Assembly (NCBI GenBank): GCA_026418655.1
Contig: JAOAAW010000008.1
Coordinates: forward strand, 1-35,413
Direction: 5' to 3'
Source of the DNA: a bacterium
Lineage (GTDB): Bacteria; Ratteibacteria; UBA8468; B48-G9; DTJG01
DNA: 35,413 bases
Position numbers and translations under genes: made by a program. Positions 1 through 9,700 of this stretch are shown one piece after another. The stretch's first letter is position 1. Every line of letters starts with the position of its first letter. The notes under the pieces are model-generated. The model saw only the letters and a program-made list of their open reading frames with translations. It was not told the DNA's origin and did not search any database.

Positions 1-110
1 CTTCTGGACTGTTCCCTTGCCCTGCTCAATGCAGGAAGAAGCATTGCAGCCAGAATTGCAATTATTGCTATTACTACAAGCAACTCGATTAAAGTAAAAC
101 CTTTTTTCAT
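1..110 (-). CDS. Type II secretion/type IV pilin-like pseudopilin, N-terminal fragment (runs off the window)
   Basis: The first 36 residues are visible. A short basic leader (MKKG) is followed by the class III prepilin signal FTLIELLVV and a hydrophobic helix ending in LPALSRARE. Gly at -1 and Glu at +5 after the cleavage point are the residues prepilin peptidase and the N-methylation machinery normally require. The product should sit in the inner membrane and then enter a pseudopilus or pilus-like fibre. ATG at 110-108 is preceded by an excellent Shine-Dalgarno sequence (GAGGAGG, six bases upstream). The rest of the gene, including any globular domain, lies outside the window. It is the first gene after a strong promoter and diverges from the glycan operon. 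The class is certain; its exact role is unknown. Confidence 0.9.
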   Translation of the reverse strand, partial: MKKGFTLIELLVVIAIIAILAAMLLPALSRAREQSR

Positions 111-173
111 ATCACACCTCCTCTTCTTATTTTTGCAATAAACTTTACTCCTAAGAGAACTTCTGCCTTTTAT

Positions 174-187
174 CATCACCTCCCTTC
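174..187 (-). promoter_or_regulatory. Upstream Shine-Dalgarno-like site with an in-frame ATG in the pseudopilin leader
   Basis: Read on the minus strand, the leader contains CGAAGGGAGGTGATG, close to the full complement of the usual 16S rRNA 3' end. An ATG at 176-174 follows only two bases after GGAGG, which is too close for efficient initiation. That ATG is in frame with the pseudopilin and no stop lies between them, so it would add 22 mostly basic residues. It could be a ribosome standby site, a poorly used alternative start, or chance. The start at 110 has much better spacing. Confidence 0.4.
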
Positions 188-196
188 GTTTTCTAT

Positions 197-221
197 ATAT
201 CGTTTTGTATTATAACGATAT
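197..221. promoter_or_regulatory. Inverted repeat overlapping the -10 box, possible operator
   Basis: The arms ATATCGTT (197-204) and AACGATAT (214-221) are perfect 8-bp inverted repeats separated by 9 bp. The minus-strand -10 box (214-209) and the expected transcription start (about 202) fall inside it. A dimeric repressor bound here would block the promoter. The arms are AT-rich, so a chance or structural origin is possible. Confidence 0.5.
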
Positions 222-236
222 TTTCTTTTTTGTCAA
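209..236 (-). promoter_or_regulatory. Consensus sigma70-type promoter for the pseudopilin gene
   Basis: On the minus strand TTGACA (236-231) and TATAAT (214-209) are both perfect consensus hexamers, separated by 16 bp. Initiation would be near 202, giving a leader of roughly 90 bases before the ATG at 110. This is the strongest promoter by sequence in the window, in keeping with an abundant fibre subunit. Confidence 0.8.
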
Positions 237-321
237 GTGCCGACAATACCTTATTTTTGAAGGATTTTAAAAATGAGAAGTCATATATTAAAATAAATCA
301 AACAACAAAGGAGAAACACAA

Positions 322-1191
322 ATGGATGACATAAAAATAGCCGCAATTTCAATGGTAAGCAGGCCAGCAAATCCTCGAGAAAATATAAAAAAGCACATTG
401 AGTGGATTGAAAAAGCAATTCCTTATAAAGTTGATTGGTGTCTTTTCCCTGAAATGAGTATTACTGGATTTTGTTTTGATAGGAATTTTTTTCAGGCAAG
501 TGAGGCTTTTAATGGTCCTTCAACACAAAAAATGATAGAAGTGGCAAAAAAGTATAATATTACTATCGGTTTCGGAGTGGCTGAAAAAGACCATTCTGAT
601 ATTATCAGAAACACCTATGTCCTTGTATCTCCTGAAGGATTTTTAGGTAGATATAGAAAAACGCATATTCCACCACTTGAATATACCATTGAAGCAGGCG
701 CAGAAGAATTCACAGTAATAGAAACAAAAAAGGCGCGTGTTGGAGTTAATATATGTTTTGATAACTGGTTCTGTGAATCAGGAAGGATATCGTATCTCAA
801 TGGTGCAGAAATAATCATTGCTCCATTTTATATGTGTTGGGGTTCTGATGACATTAGAACAAATCCATTAAAGGCGTATAATGACTGGAGAGAACTTGCC
901 ATGATAAACTTCAGGGCAGTTGCCTGGCAGAATGGAGTCTATCATATAACAATAAATTCGTGCGGCGGAGTGAATGAAAAGGGTGTTGAGTACTATGGTC
1001 CCCCATTAATAATAATTATTAATCCTCTTGGTGAAATTGAAGCAGAAACAAAACCAGGACAGACAACAGAACAGATGGTTATACATACACTTAAAGCAGA
1101 TACATTGATTAAAAGAAGATGTGATGCCCTGTTCCATCCGAGATTCAGGAAGCCACATATCTATAAAAAAATATCCGAAGAAAGTTTTTGA
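322..1191 (+). CDS. Carbon-nitrogen hydrolase (nitrilase superfamily)
   Basis: A 289-residue protein spanning one complete nitrilase fold. The catalytic triad is visible: Glu44 in FPEMS, Lys113 in YRKTH, and the nucleophile Cys145 in NICFDNWF. Such enzymes hydrolyse amides, ureas (carbamoylases) or nitriles in the cytoplasm; no signal peptide is present and the substrate cannot be told from sequence. AAAGGAG lies eight bases before the ATG. No clear promoter precedes it: a TATATT at 284-289 is a possible -10 box but lacks a good -35. It begins a same-strand series of glycan-related genes, so it may release ammonia from an amidated or carbamoylated sugar derivative (inference). Confidence 0.88.
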   Translation: MDDIKIAAISMVSRPANPRENIKKHIEWIEKAIPYKVDWCLFPEMSITGFCFDRNFFQASEAFNGPSTQKMIEVAKKYNITIGFGVAEKDHSDIIRNTYVLVSPEGFLGRYRKTHIPPLEYTIEAGAEEFTVIETKKARVGVNICFDNWFCESGRISYLNGAEIIIAPFYMCWGSDDIRTNPLKAYNDWRELAMINFRAVAWQNGVYHITINSCGGVNEKGVEYYGPPLIIIINPLGEIEAETKPGQTTEQMVIHTLKADTLIKRRCDALFHPRFRKPHIYKKISEESF

Positions 1192-1239
1192 CAAAAGGTT
1201 CAAATTTATAGAAAATAAGTAATGACAAAAGGAGAACGT

Positions 1240-3867
1240 ATGAACAAAAAACTGACTCCGTTTTATTATTGCATCGTTTTTCTGCTTTTTGCAGCCCGTT
1301 TCACTTTTGCAGAAAATCTTAGTTTTGCTCCATTAAATCCAGAATATCAAAAAAACCAGAATAATTCAGGTTCAATAACAACGACTCCACTTTCTCTGCC
1401 TCCGGCGCTTTATTCTGAAGCACCTTCTTCATTTGACCTTCGTTCATATAAAAGGGTTAGCCCAGTAAAAGACCAGGGAACTGCAGGTAGTTGCTGGGCT
1501 TTTGCAACATATGCATCACTTGAATCGTATCTTCTTTCAAAAAACGAATCCTGGGATTTTTCAGAAAATCACATGAAAAATATCCTCAGCTCTTCATACG
1601 CAGAAGGATTTGACAGAAAACCCTCTGATGGGGGCAACCATTTTATGTCAACTGCATATCTTGTAAGATGGTCTGGCCCGATATCTGAACTTGAAGACCC
1701 TTACAATGCAAATTCCACCGGTTCGCCCGAAAACCTGAAACCAGTAAAGCATGTCCAGGAAGTGATATTTATCCCTGACAGAAAAAGCACGACTGACAAC
1801 AATGCTATAAAACAGGCAGTGATGAAATATGGAGCAATTTATACAACAATGTATTTTAACAGTGCCTATCTTGCGAAAGGGAAAAACTACTACTATAACG
1901 GTTCAAATGTATCAAATCACGCTGTTTCAATTGTTGGCTGGATAGACAATTACAGCAGAACAAACTTTTATGGTAGTGCTGCAGGAATTCCACCAGGAGA
2001 TGGCGCTTTTATAGTAAAAAATAGCTGGGGAACATTATGGGGTGAATCCGGATATTTTTATATTTCTTATTATGACAGTAATATCGGGAAAAACTGTGTG
2101 GTCTTTAATAATGCGGAACCTGCTGACAATTATAACCAGATTTATCAATATGATCCTCTTGGGTGGGTTACATCTGCTGGTTTTGGCAATGATACGGCTC
2201 ATTTTGCAAATATTTTCACATCAACGCAGAATGGATTGATACAGGCAGTTGGATTTTATACACCAATCATAAATTCCCAGTACGAGGTGAAAATTTATAA
2301 AAATGTTTCAGATAAATCCCCAGTTGATGGAACGCTTGCTATAACAAATTCAGGTATAATCCCTGATCCTGGATATCACACAATTAAACTTTATTCAGAT
2401 GTTGCTGTCTCAAAAAATGAAAAATTTTCTGCTGTCGTAAAACTCAAAACACCCGGCTATAATTACCCGATACCAATGGAAGTACCAATCTCTGGCTACA
2501 GCAGCAATGCAACAGCATTGCCGGGTCAGAGCTTTGTAAGTAAGGACGGGATATCATGGGCTGATACCACATCATCAAGGTCTGGTTCAAATGTTTGCAT
2601 AAAGGTTTATGGAAGTATTTTTGAAATTGACCTTGTTTCACCGAATGGAGGTGAAGAATGGCAACATGGAAGTACCCAAAAAATTGAATGGAGATATGGT
2701 GGCAACCTGAAAGGCCAGATAAAAATTGAGTTATTGAGGAATGAAAAATTGTTTTATCTTATTACTTCAGGTACATCCATTGGAAAAGATAGCACTGGTT
2801 GTTACTACTGGAAAATTCCTTCAAGTATTCCTTCATCCAATGACTATAAAATTCGTATAACACACACAACAAATAGCAGCATCACTGATTCAAGCAGTGA
2901 ACCTTTTTCTATAACTGCAGGAAAAATTGTTGTTGAAAGCCCGTCAAAAGGAACAGTTTTTGCCAAAGGTAGCAACCAGTTGATTCAATGGAAAAGTACA
3001 GGAAATGTGGGCAATTATGTCAAAATTGAATTGCTGAAATTCGGAAATTCCATCGGTACCATCACTTCTTCTGTAGCAAACAAAAATTCTACTGGTTTAT
3101 TTACCTGGAAAATTCCATCAAATATCTCAACAGATGGAAATTATTCCATTAAGGTTGTAAGTACATCAAATCCTAATATTTATGGAATAAGCCAGGCATT
3201 CTCAATCACAGGTCCTTCAATAAAATTGACCTCACCTGATGGCGGAGAAACCTGGTACACAGGAACAACCCAGACAATCTCCTGGAATTATAATGGAAAC
3301 TATTCAAAGACAATAAAGATTGAATGCGTAAAAGGACATTATTACAGTTTGATTGCGCAGATAAACACTGTCACCGGTAATAATTCATATCAGTGGTATA
3401 TACCTTCTACAATGCCTGCTTCTGATGGTTACAAGATTCGGCTTACAGCAATTGACGATATATCAATCACAGATACCAGTGATGGTTATTTTACAATCTC
3501 AAGTGGGTCAATAAATCTGGTTTCGCCTTCTGGTGGAGAAATGTGGACAATTGGTGAAACAAAAAATATAGCATGGGTCTGTAATGGAAATCCTGGAACA
3601 TCTGTAAAAATAGAACTTTACAAGGGACAGAAATACATCGGACTTATAGGAACAAAATCAATAAACACACAAGGCATAGCTCAGTTCACATGGAGAATAC
3701 CAACAGAACTTGCTTCTGGCTCTGACTACAGAATAAAAGTTATAAGCACATCAAATCCAGGCATTTTTGCAATGAGTGAATATTTCTCCATTGCACAGAA
3801 ATCCACTATTAACGAAGCCAATCTGTTAAATAATTTCAACGGAAAAAATGAATATCCGGATAGATAA
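1240..3867 (+). CDS. Secreted papain-like (C1A) cysteine protease with lectin-like domain and four Kre9/KNH-type repeats
   Basis: I place the start at ATG 1240 because AAAGGAG (1228-1234) fits it; an in-frame ATG at 1222 lies upstream of that ribosome site. The 875-residue product starts with a signal peptide (hydrophobic stretch to about residue 24, cleavage after FTFA). The C1 catalytic residues are in place: Cys85 in GSCWAFA with the preceding Gln (KDQG), His227 in SNHAVSIVGW, Asn261 in VKNSWG. A region resembling the lectin-like domain found after bacterial C1 domains covers roughly residues 290-455. Four repeats follow to about residue 855. No lipobox or C-terminal anchor is seen, so the protein is probably exported to the periplasm or exterior. 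It may act on glycoproteins or on the cell's own envelope. Confidence 0.88.
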   Translation: MNKKLTPFYYCIVFLLFAARFTFAENLSFAPLNPEYQKNQNNSGSITTTPLSLPPALYSEAPSSFDLRSYKRVSPVKDQGTAGSCWAFATYASLESYLLSKNESWDFSENHMKNILSSSYAEGFDRKPSDGGNHFMSTAYLVRWSGPISELEDPYNANSTGSPENLKPVKHVQEVIFIPDRKSTTDNNAIKQAVMKYGAIYTTMYFNSAYLAKGKNYYYNGSNVSNHAVSIVGWIDNYSRTNFYGSAAGIPPGDGAFIVKNSWGTLWGESGYFYISYYDSNIGKNCVVFNNAEPADNYNQIYQYDPLGWVTSAGFGNDTAHFANIFTSTQNGLIQAVGFYTPIINSQYEVKIYKNVSDKSPVDGTLAITNSGIIPDPGYHTIKLYSDVAVSKNEKFSAVVKLKTPGYNYPIPMEVPISGYSSNATALPGQSFVSKDGISWADTTSSRSGSNVCIKVYGSIFEIDLVSPNGGEEWQHGSTQKIEWRYGGNLKGQIKIELLRNEKLFYLITSGTSIGKDSTGCYYWKIPSSIPSSNDYKIRITHTTNSSITDSSSEPFSITAGKIVVESPSKGTVFAKGSNQLIQWKSTGNVGNYVKIELLKFGNSIGTITSSVANKNSTGLFTWKIPSNISTDGNYSIKVVSTSNPNIYGISQAFSITGPSIKLTSPDGGETWYTGTTQTISWNYNGNYSKTIKIECVKGHYYSLIAQINTVTGNNSYQWYIPSTMPASDGYKIRLTAIDDISITDTSDGYFTISSGSINLVSPSGGEMWTIGETKNIAWVCNGNPGTSVKIELYKGQKYIGLIGTKSINTQGIAQFTWRIPTELASGSDYRIKVISTSNPGIFAMSEYFSIAQKSTINEANLLNNFNGKNEYPDR
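2626..3804 (+). repeat. Four tandem ~98-residue Ig-like repeats inside the C1 protease gene
   Basis: The repeats begin near residues 463, 563, 661 and 758 of the protease. Each opens with a version of I-x-L-x-SP-x-GGE-x-W followed by I-x-W, has KIEL in the middle, then W-x-IPS and DYKIR, and ends in an F-x-I strand. This matches the Kre9/Knh1 (Ser-Thr-rich cell-wall) repeat family. They are diverged at DNA level and are probably binding or spacer modules. Confidence 0.75.
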
Positions 3868-3878
3868 AAGGAGTGATT

Positions 3879-5021
3879 ATGTTTGTTGAAGATATTTCAA
3901 GGATAAAAAAAGGTAAAACGGGCAGGTTTTCTTCGTGGGATACCTCTGGCAGAAATATGGACTGTTGGATAATACCAGCAAAAAGTTCAAAGGTACTTGC
4001 AGATATTAAAGGACCAGGAAAAATTACCCATATCTGGATGACACAAACCAATCATTACAGGGAATGTCTCTTGAAAATTACATGGGATGATGTTGATTAT
4101 CCATCTGTTCTTGTTCCACTTGGCGATTTTTTTTGTCTCGGACATAGTATTGTTAATTCTTTCCAATCCCTGCTATTCACTGCTTCTACCCGTTATAATA
4201 ATAAATTCAGTAAGGGCTGTGCCCTGAATTGCTATATTCCAATGCCCTTCAAAAAAAGGGCACTTGTGGAACTTGTCAATGAAAGTAATGAAAACCACTG
4301 GCAATATTTTTATGTGGACTATGAAACCTATGACAATTTTGAACAAACACACGGTTATTTTCATGCTGAATTCAGAAGAGCAAATCCTTTTGGAGGTTGG
4401 GGACCTGAAATTATTGTCAATACTCCGCAAGCCAATGCGGTAAATAAAGAAAAGACTGCATGGTCCAATAACTATGTAATTCTTGAAACAAAAGGAACAG
4501 GTCATTATATTGGTTGCAATATCAGTGTAACTAATTTTCAGGGAACATGGTGGGGTGAAGGAGATGATATGATCTGGGTTGATGGATATAAGTGGCCGCC
4601 TGACCTTCATGGAACAGGGAGTGAAGATTACTTCAATCAGGCATGGGGAATGCAGAAAAATGCTTTCCTGAGAAACGGTTCATCCATCCACGAAGAAGAT
4701 ACAGATGGTTATCAAACATCTTACATATTTCACATTGAAAACCCTGTAAGGTTTCAAAAAGAGATAAAGGTGACAATTGAACATGGGCATGCAAACCATT
4801 TAGCAAATGATTATTGTTCAGTGGCATACTGGTATGCTAGCAAACCAACAAAAATTCAGAATGTGCCGCCTGTTGAAAAAAGATTGCCTGTTAAGAAAGA
4901 CCATCACGGAAAATGGATCTTTGAACCTGATAAACAAATTACTCCTTTCAAAGTAAAAATGACGGATGAAATGAAAAAGATGAAAAAAGAATGGGCAAAA
5001 ATTCACAGGAAGGAAAAATGA
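3879..5021 (+). CDS. DUF2961 family protein (GH172-like glycosidase)
   Basis: A 380-residue protein matching the DUF2961 family along its length, with the signatures SSWDTSGRNMDCW near the N-terminus, then GEGDDMIWVDG and HGTGSEDYF. Characterised members (GH172) act on fructofuranosides or D-arabinofuranosides as homo-oligomers. The Glu in GEGDD and the Glu in GSEDY lie 22 residues apart, close to the spacing of the two catalytic glutamates reported for GH172, so they are likely catalytic (inference). ATG 3879 is preferred: AAGGAG (3868-3873) lies five bases upstream, while an in-frame GTG at 3873 overlaps that ribosome site. No signal peptide, so probably cytoplasmic. Its stop overlaps the next start (ATGA, 5018-5021). 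Confidence 0.85.
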   Translation: MFVEDISRIKKGKTGRFSSWDTSGRNMDCWIIPAKSSKVLADIKGPGKITHIWMTQTNHYRECLLKITWDDVDYPSVLVPLGDFFCLGHSIVNSFQSLLFTASTRYNNKFSKGCALNCYIPMPFKKRALVELVNESNENHWQYFYVDYETYDNFEQTHGYFHAEFRRANPFGGWGPEIIVNTPQANAVNKEKTAWSNNYVILETKGTGHYIGCNISVTNFQGTWWGEGDDMIWVDGYKWPPDLHGTGSEDYFNQAWGMQKNAFLRNGSSIHEEDTDGYQTSYIFHIENPVRFQKEIKVTIEHGHANHLANDYCSVAYWYASKPTKIQNVPPVEKRLPVKKDHHGKWIFEPDKQITPFKVKMTDEMKKMKKEWAKIHRKEK

Positions 5022-5668
5022 AAATAGTGTTAATTTCAGCAAGTCCCAGAAAAAATAACAGCCAAACCTTTGCTCTTGCCCAGGAAGTCATCAAAGGTTG
5101 CAACCCTGAACAACTCGAAACCATCCATCTATGTGATTACAAGATTGAATTTTGCAGACATTGTGAAAGATGCCACAGAAAGATAATGGATTGTCCGATA
5201 AAAGACGATGTTTTAAAAATAATGAAAAAAATGCTCGCGGCAGATGGAATAATACTTGCCAGTCCCAATTATATTGACTGTGTAACTGCTTCAATGAAGG
5301 CTCTATTTGACCGCTCAACCCATTTCATTCATTGCAAGCGCTTACTTGGCAAGTATATTGCAGGCGTTGTTTCTTCAGGTGCTGGCTATGATGAACCTGT
5401 AGTTAACTATATAAAGCATTATGCCCTGACCTGCGGTGCTCAGTTTGCCGGCAGTATATCTTCAAGAGCGCCAGTGGATGAAAAAACAAAGGAAAAAGCA
5501 AGAGTTTTCGGAGAAAAACTGCATTCCATCATCAAAAACAAAAAAACTTTCAAAAACCAGCTTAAGATTATTGAACAAGGAAAAGCTGAGTTTAAGGATT
5601 TGATAATTTTAAGAAAAGATTCATGGCGTGGAGAATATGAGTACTGGAAAAAACAAAACTGGATTTAA
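5018..5668 (+). CDS. Flavodoxin-fold NAD(P)H-dependent FMN reductase, iron-sulfur flavoprotein type
   Basis: 216 residues starting at ATG 5018, which overlaps the preceding stop and has AGGAAGGA upstream. The N-terminal strand-loop ISASPRKNNS is the FMN-phosphate loop of the NADPH-dependent FMN reductase family, and ASPNYIDCVTASMKALFDRS is the second flavin-binding region. Four cysteines, Cys46, Cys49, Cys52 and Cys59 (C-x2-C-x2-C-x6-C), match the compact [4Fe-4S] motif of iron-sulfur flavoproteins from anaerobes. It should therefore be an electron-transfer flavoprotein. Translational coupling to the DUF2961 gene ties it to the glycan operon; its electron acceptor there is unknown. Confidence 0.8.
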   Translation: MKIVLISASPRKNNSQTFALAQEVIKGCNPEQLETIHLCDYKIEFCRHCERCHRKIMDCPIKDDVLKIMKKMLAADGIILASPNYIDCVTASMKALFDRSTHFIHCKRLLGKYIAGVVSSGAGYDEPVVNYIKHYALTCGAQFAGSISSRAPVDEKTKEKARVFGEKLHSIIKNKKTFKNQLKIIEQGKAEFKDLIILRKDSWRGEYEYWKKQNWI

Positions 5669-5696
5669 TAATTTATCCCTGAAATATAAAAGCACA

Positions 5697-6743
5697 ATGC
5701 TTGTTATTAATGGAAAATATGTAAAAAAACTTGAATATGAAACCCTCCCTGTCATCAAACCATCGCGACACATTGTGATAAATAACGAACATCCTGAATG
5801 GAAATTTCAACTTCATAACTATCTTTTGCACCATGAAAATCTTTTCTGGTGCATGTGGAGTTTTGGACCAGAAGAAGAAGCAAAAATCGGACAGAAAATC
5901 GTTTATTCCACCAGTAAAGATGCAATAAACTGGGAAAAACCCAAAATTTTAGCTGAGCCAAAAGATGAAGGATGCGGATATATTGCCCGAGGATTCTGGG
6001 TTTATAAAAACAATCTTTTGGCACTTGCTGGGTATTTTACTGGACCAGGTGCTTTTGGCAGAGGAAAAAGGTTACAGCTCCACGCCTATAAGTGGCATTA
6101 CAGAAAATGGAAGTTTGCAGGACTTGTCTTTGATGATGCCATAAATAACTTTCCACCAGAGTTACTTCCTGATGGAAAATGGATGATGACAAGAAGAGAT
6201 GTCCTAATGAATGTTTATGCGCTTGTTGGTGGAGAAAATTCTTTTGATAACTGGAAGAGTTATCCTGTGGTTGAAATTAAAAATAAAGTTAATTTTCTTC
6301 CTGATGAACCGTTCTGGTGGATACATGAAGATGGATTGATAGCAATGCTACTGCGCGACAATAGTGGAAAACGAAAGATTTTCAGGTGTTTCTCCATGGA
6401 TAATGGAAAAACATGGACTGAACCTGTTAAGACCAATTTTCCCAATGCCACCTCAAAATTTTTCGGTTTGAAGACAACCAGAGGATACAGGGTTTTTATT
6501 TCCAATGCAAACAGAAATATGGATGTTTTAAGAAAACAGATGCACCTATCAATCACTCATGATGGCAGGATATTTACAAACATTGCAAAAATTGATATTC
6601 CTACGGATGGAAGTGCAACGCTTCAATATCCTCATGCTCTAGAATATAACAGAAACCTGTTTGTGGCATTTTCAAGAAATAAAAGGATGATTGAACTTAT
6701 TACGATACCACTTGAAAGAATAGAAAAGATTTTTAATCTCTGA
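5697..6743 (+). CDS. Sialidase-fold (BNR/Asp-box) beta-propeller protein
   Basis: At least 348 residues. Asp-box-like motifs recur: STSKDAINW, SMDNGKTW and SITHDGRIF, diagnostic of six-bladed sialidase-type propellers. The Trp-rich segment NLFWCMWSFG and the arginines around PSRH resemble exo-sialidase-like proteins common in glycan operons. A full sialidase Arg triad cannot be assigned by eye, so the substrate may not be sialic acid. No signal peptide. The start is uncertain: the frame is open from GTG 5628 and ATG 5637 (inside the previous gene), none of the options has a good ribosome site, and I chose ATG 5697 because homology-like sequence starts there. Confidence 0.7.
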   Translation: MLVINGKYVKKLEYETLPVIKPSRHIVINNEHPEWKFQLHNYLLHHENLFWCMWSFGPEEEAKIGQKIVYSTSKDAINWEKPKILAEPKDEGCGYIARGFWVYKNNLLALAGYFTGPGAFGRGKRLQLHAYKWHYRKWKFAGLVFDDAINNFPPELLPDGKWMMTRRDVLMNVYALVGGENSFDNWKSYPVVEIKNKVNFLPDEPFWWIHEDGLIAMLLRDNSGKRKIFRCFSMDNGKTWTEPVKTNFPNATSKFFGLKTTRGYRVFISNANRNMDVLRKQMHLSITHDGRIFTNIAKIDIPTDGSATLQYPHALEYNRNLFVAFSRNKRMIELITIPLERIEKIFNL

Positions 6744-6765
6744 TGTAGCCTAAAAAGGAGAAAAC

Positions 6766-9700
6766 ATGAAAAAAATTTTGTTCTTTATGTTAAATTTGTG
6801 TGGAATCTTGTTTTCACAAACTGAAATTCCTTTATTTAAACAGGAAATCTTTCCGATTTCAAATCCTGGTTTTGAACAGCAGCAGTCTGGATGGAACATC
6901 AGACCAACAGAAAAAAAGGATCCATTACCAGACATTGTTTTTTCGTTTGAAGATACTGCCTACGAAGGCAAATATTCCTTTGCAATAACCTTCAACAAGA
7001 GAGGCAGCACATACATTCCAAGAGCCTTTCAAATAGAAAAAGGGAAAAGATACTATGTAAGCGCAAAGATAAAAACCCAGGGCGAAGTTACTGGCGTAAT
7101 CAGGGTTGTCTATGGTGCTGTCGGCGAACCATATTCCAATAGGGTTGGACCAAATTCTGATTGGACGACTGCAGGCGTCACGATTGTCGGCGGTAAACAT
7201 ATTTATGGCTATGGTGAGCCAAAAAATCCTGACCCGAATATCTCTTATTGTGAACTGCGTTTAGAAGCAAACGGTATTGGGACTGTTTATTTTGATGATA
7301 TCAGGGTTTATGAGATGAAAGATTATGGAGAATATGTAAGGGTTAAGTTAAATGGACCTGAAGGTAGACAATACAAACTGAAAATTCACGGACTGTATGG
7401 TCCGCCGAACTGGTATTTTACAATATATCCCTCAAAGGAAAATTTTTCATCGGGTATTACAAGCAACTGGATGAATCTTGCAGATTATGAACAGTTCAAA
7501 GGCAGGGGTGTTGTTTATGCTGGATTTCATTTTGAGCCTGCTTCTGGTGAAAAATTTGATTCTATCAATGCTACTATTGAGTTTGCCTATAATCCTGACG
7601 AAAAATGTATTATAAGAAGCTTTTCAAGGAGTACCCCGGGCAATATTATTGGTCTGATAATTCCTAAAAGTGAAAGCAGTCCCGAAGATTTTATGAAGGG
7701 TTTCAGATATATTGATGATGATATTGTAAAAAGAAATCAATTTGTAAAATCATTGAATTTACCGCCTGTTAACCTGAAACATTTTTATCTCGAGGCACAC
7801 CTGAAAGGTTTCAATGGTGTTTTTTCAGACCCCACAATGGTTGAAACAGAAGTGAATACTTTGAAGACAATTGGATTTAATGCCCTTGATACTCAATATT
7901 CTGGACTTGCAGGTGTTTACAGGGCTGTTGCGGAAAAATACGGTATCAGACAGACCCATCATACTTTTAGACTGGGAAATCTTCCGCAGGACCCTTCAAC
8001 AAAAAAGAATATCTTTGATATTGAGAAAATAAAAGAAACCTGTTCAGGTTTTGTTGAAAAAACACTGGAAAATTTAAAAAAACAGGACCCTGACCAGATA
8101 CCACTTATTAAATTCATTGATACCGGAGATGAAATAGCAGGAGAAGTTTTTGCTGGCCCTGAATATGAACAGGCTTATAAAGAATACCTTAAATCACAGG
8201 GAATTAAACCAGGAGATTTAAGAGCAAAAACATGGGATGAAGTAAAAACTTATGGAAGCTGGACCTGGAGAGATTCCTGGAAAATGAGACCCACTGACAG
8301 AACCGCTGTTGACTCATGTATAAACTATTACTGGACACTCAGGTTCTGGAACTATGCAACAGCCAAAGTTTACAGTCTGCTTGCGCAGGAAATTACAAAA
8401 AGGATGCCAGGACTTACAGTAAGGGTGAACTTTGGTCCACCATGGGCATACGGATATTGTTCCTATATGAGGGGTGCAGAAATATGGGAATTTGCAAGGC
8501 AGAACAGCGTCACTGCATTCTGGAATGAAGACTGGCTCAATACTGGTGGTTGGAGGAATGCAGGGATACAGATGGTTTCTTATCTTGTTGATCTAAGCCG
8601 CAGTTGTGCAAAAATTAATAATGCGGAAGTTGGTGCCTTTGTTATGCCTGTTGGCAGGGAAGAAAATATTCAGCTCAAACTTGCTTCAGTAATTGGAAAA
8701 GGCGCAAAGATGATTGATATTTATCGTTATGGTCCTGCATATTATTCACCTGACAACTGGTCAGGAAGTTTAGATATGACTGCAGGAATTGCTAAATTTA
8801 CAAGAGTTCTTGAGAGAGTTGAAGAAGCTATTTTTAATGGAAAGCCAAGAAAAAATGAAGTGGCAATAATATGGTCAGCAAGCGAACCCGTATGGAGTAC
8901 CGATGATGCTTCAATGTGGAATAATCAACTTATTTATCTTGCACTTCAACATAAGCAGATTCCAGTGGATTTTGTTGATGAATTTGAAGTCGAAAAAGGA
9001 ATATTGAAGAACTACAAGGTTGCAATTTTAAGCAGCCAATATCTGAGAAAGGCAACAAAGCAGGCAATAATAAACTGGGTCAGCGGTGGCGGGAATCTAT
9101 GGATTGATGGAATTCCTGCAACAGGTGATGAATATGGGCAGAGATGTGAAATGCTTCTTCCCCTGATAGGAATAAAGGATATAACCATTGTTGACAGTGC
9201 GATTGGAAGGTCGTTAAATCCACAAAATGGAGTAAACCCTGCAATTATCCCCGGTGAAATTTCAATGAGGTTATCAGACTACAATGTTTCTGGTGTGGGA
9301 AGAAAGATTTCTTTTAAATTGAGAGCACCTGATAAAACAAAAATTATTGGTGAATGGGAAGATGGCTCTCCAGCCATCATTGAATACAAAACAGGAAAAG
9401 GCAGAGTATTCTATGTCGGTACCTATGCAGGACATTCGTACAATGTGCCGGTTGAAAGAATTCCGGGAAAAATTGAAATGGGGTACAGGGAAAAAGAAAG
9501 AAAAATCATCACTGATTTTGTTTTGGATTGTGGTATTCAAAGACCAGTATGGTGCAATGTTGATTGTATTCAGGCGGACTTACTGGAAAGTGCGCAGGCA
9601 ATAGCAATAATTCTCTCAAACTATTCAGGAATTCCCCAAAAACAGGTTAATATCAAAGTTGATGCGAAGAAAACTGTAAACATCGTAGAATCAGCACAGT

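Noticed and set aside
1222..1239. ATG 1222 as the start of the C1 protease
   Set aside because: The ribosome site AAAGGAG lies downstream of it and fits ATG 1240, which also gives a normal signal peptide.
4173..4610. A 145-codon open frame on the minus strand
   Set aside because: It lies wholly antisense to the DUF2961 gene, has no ribosome site, and its translation has the odd composition of a shadow frame.
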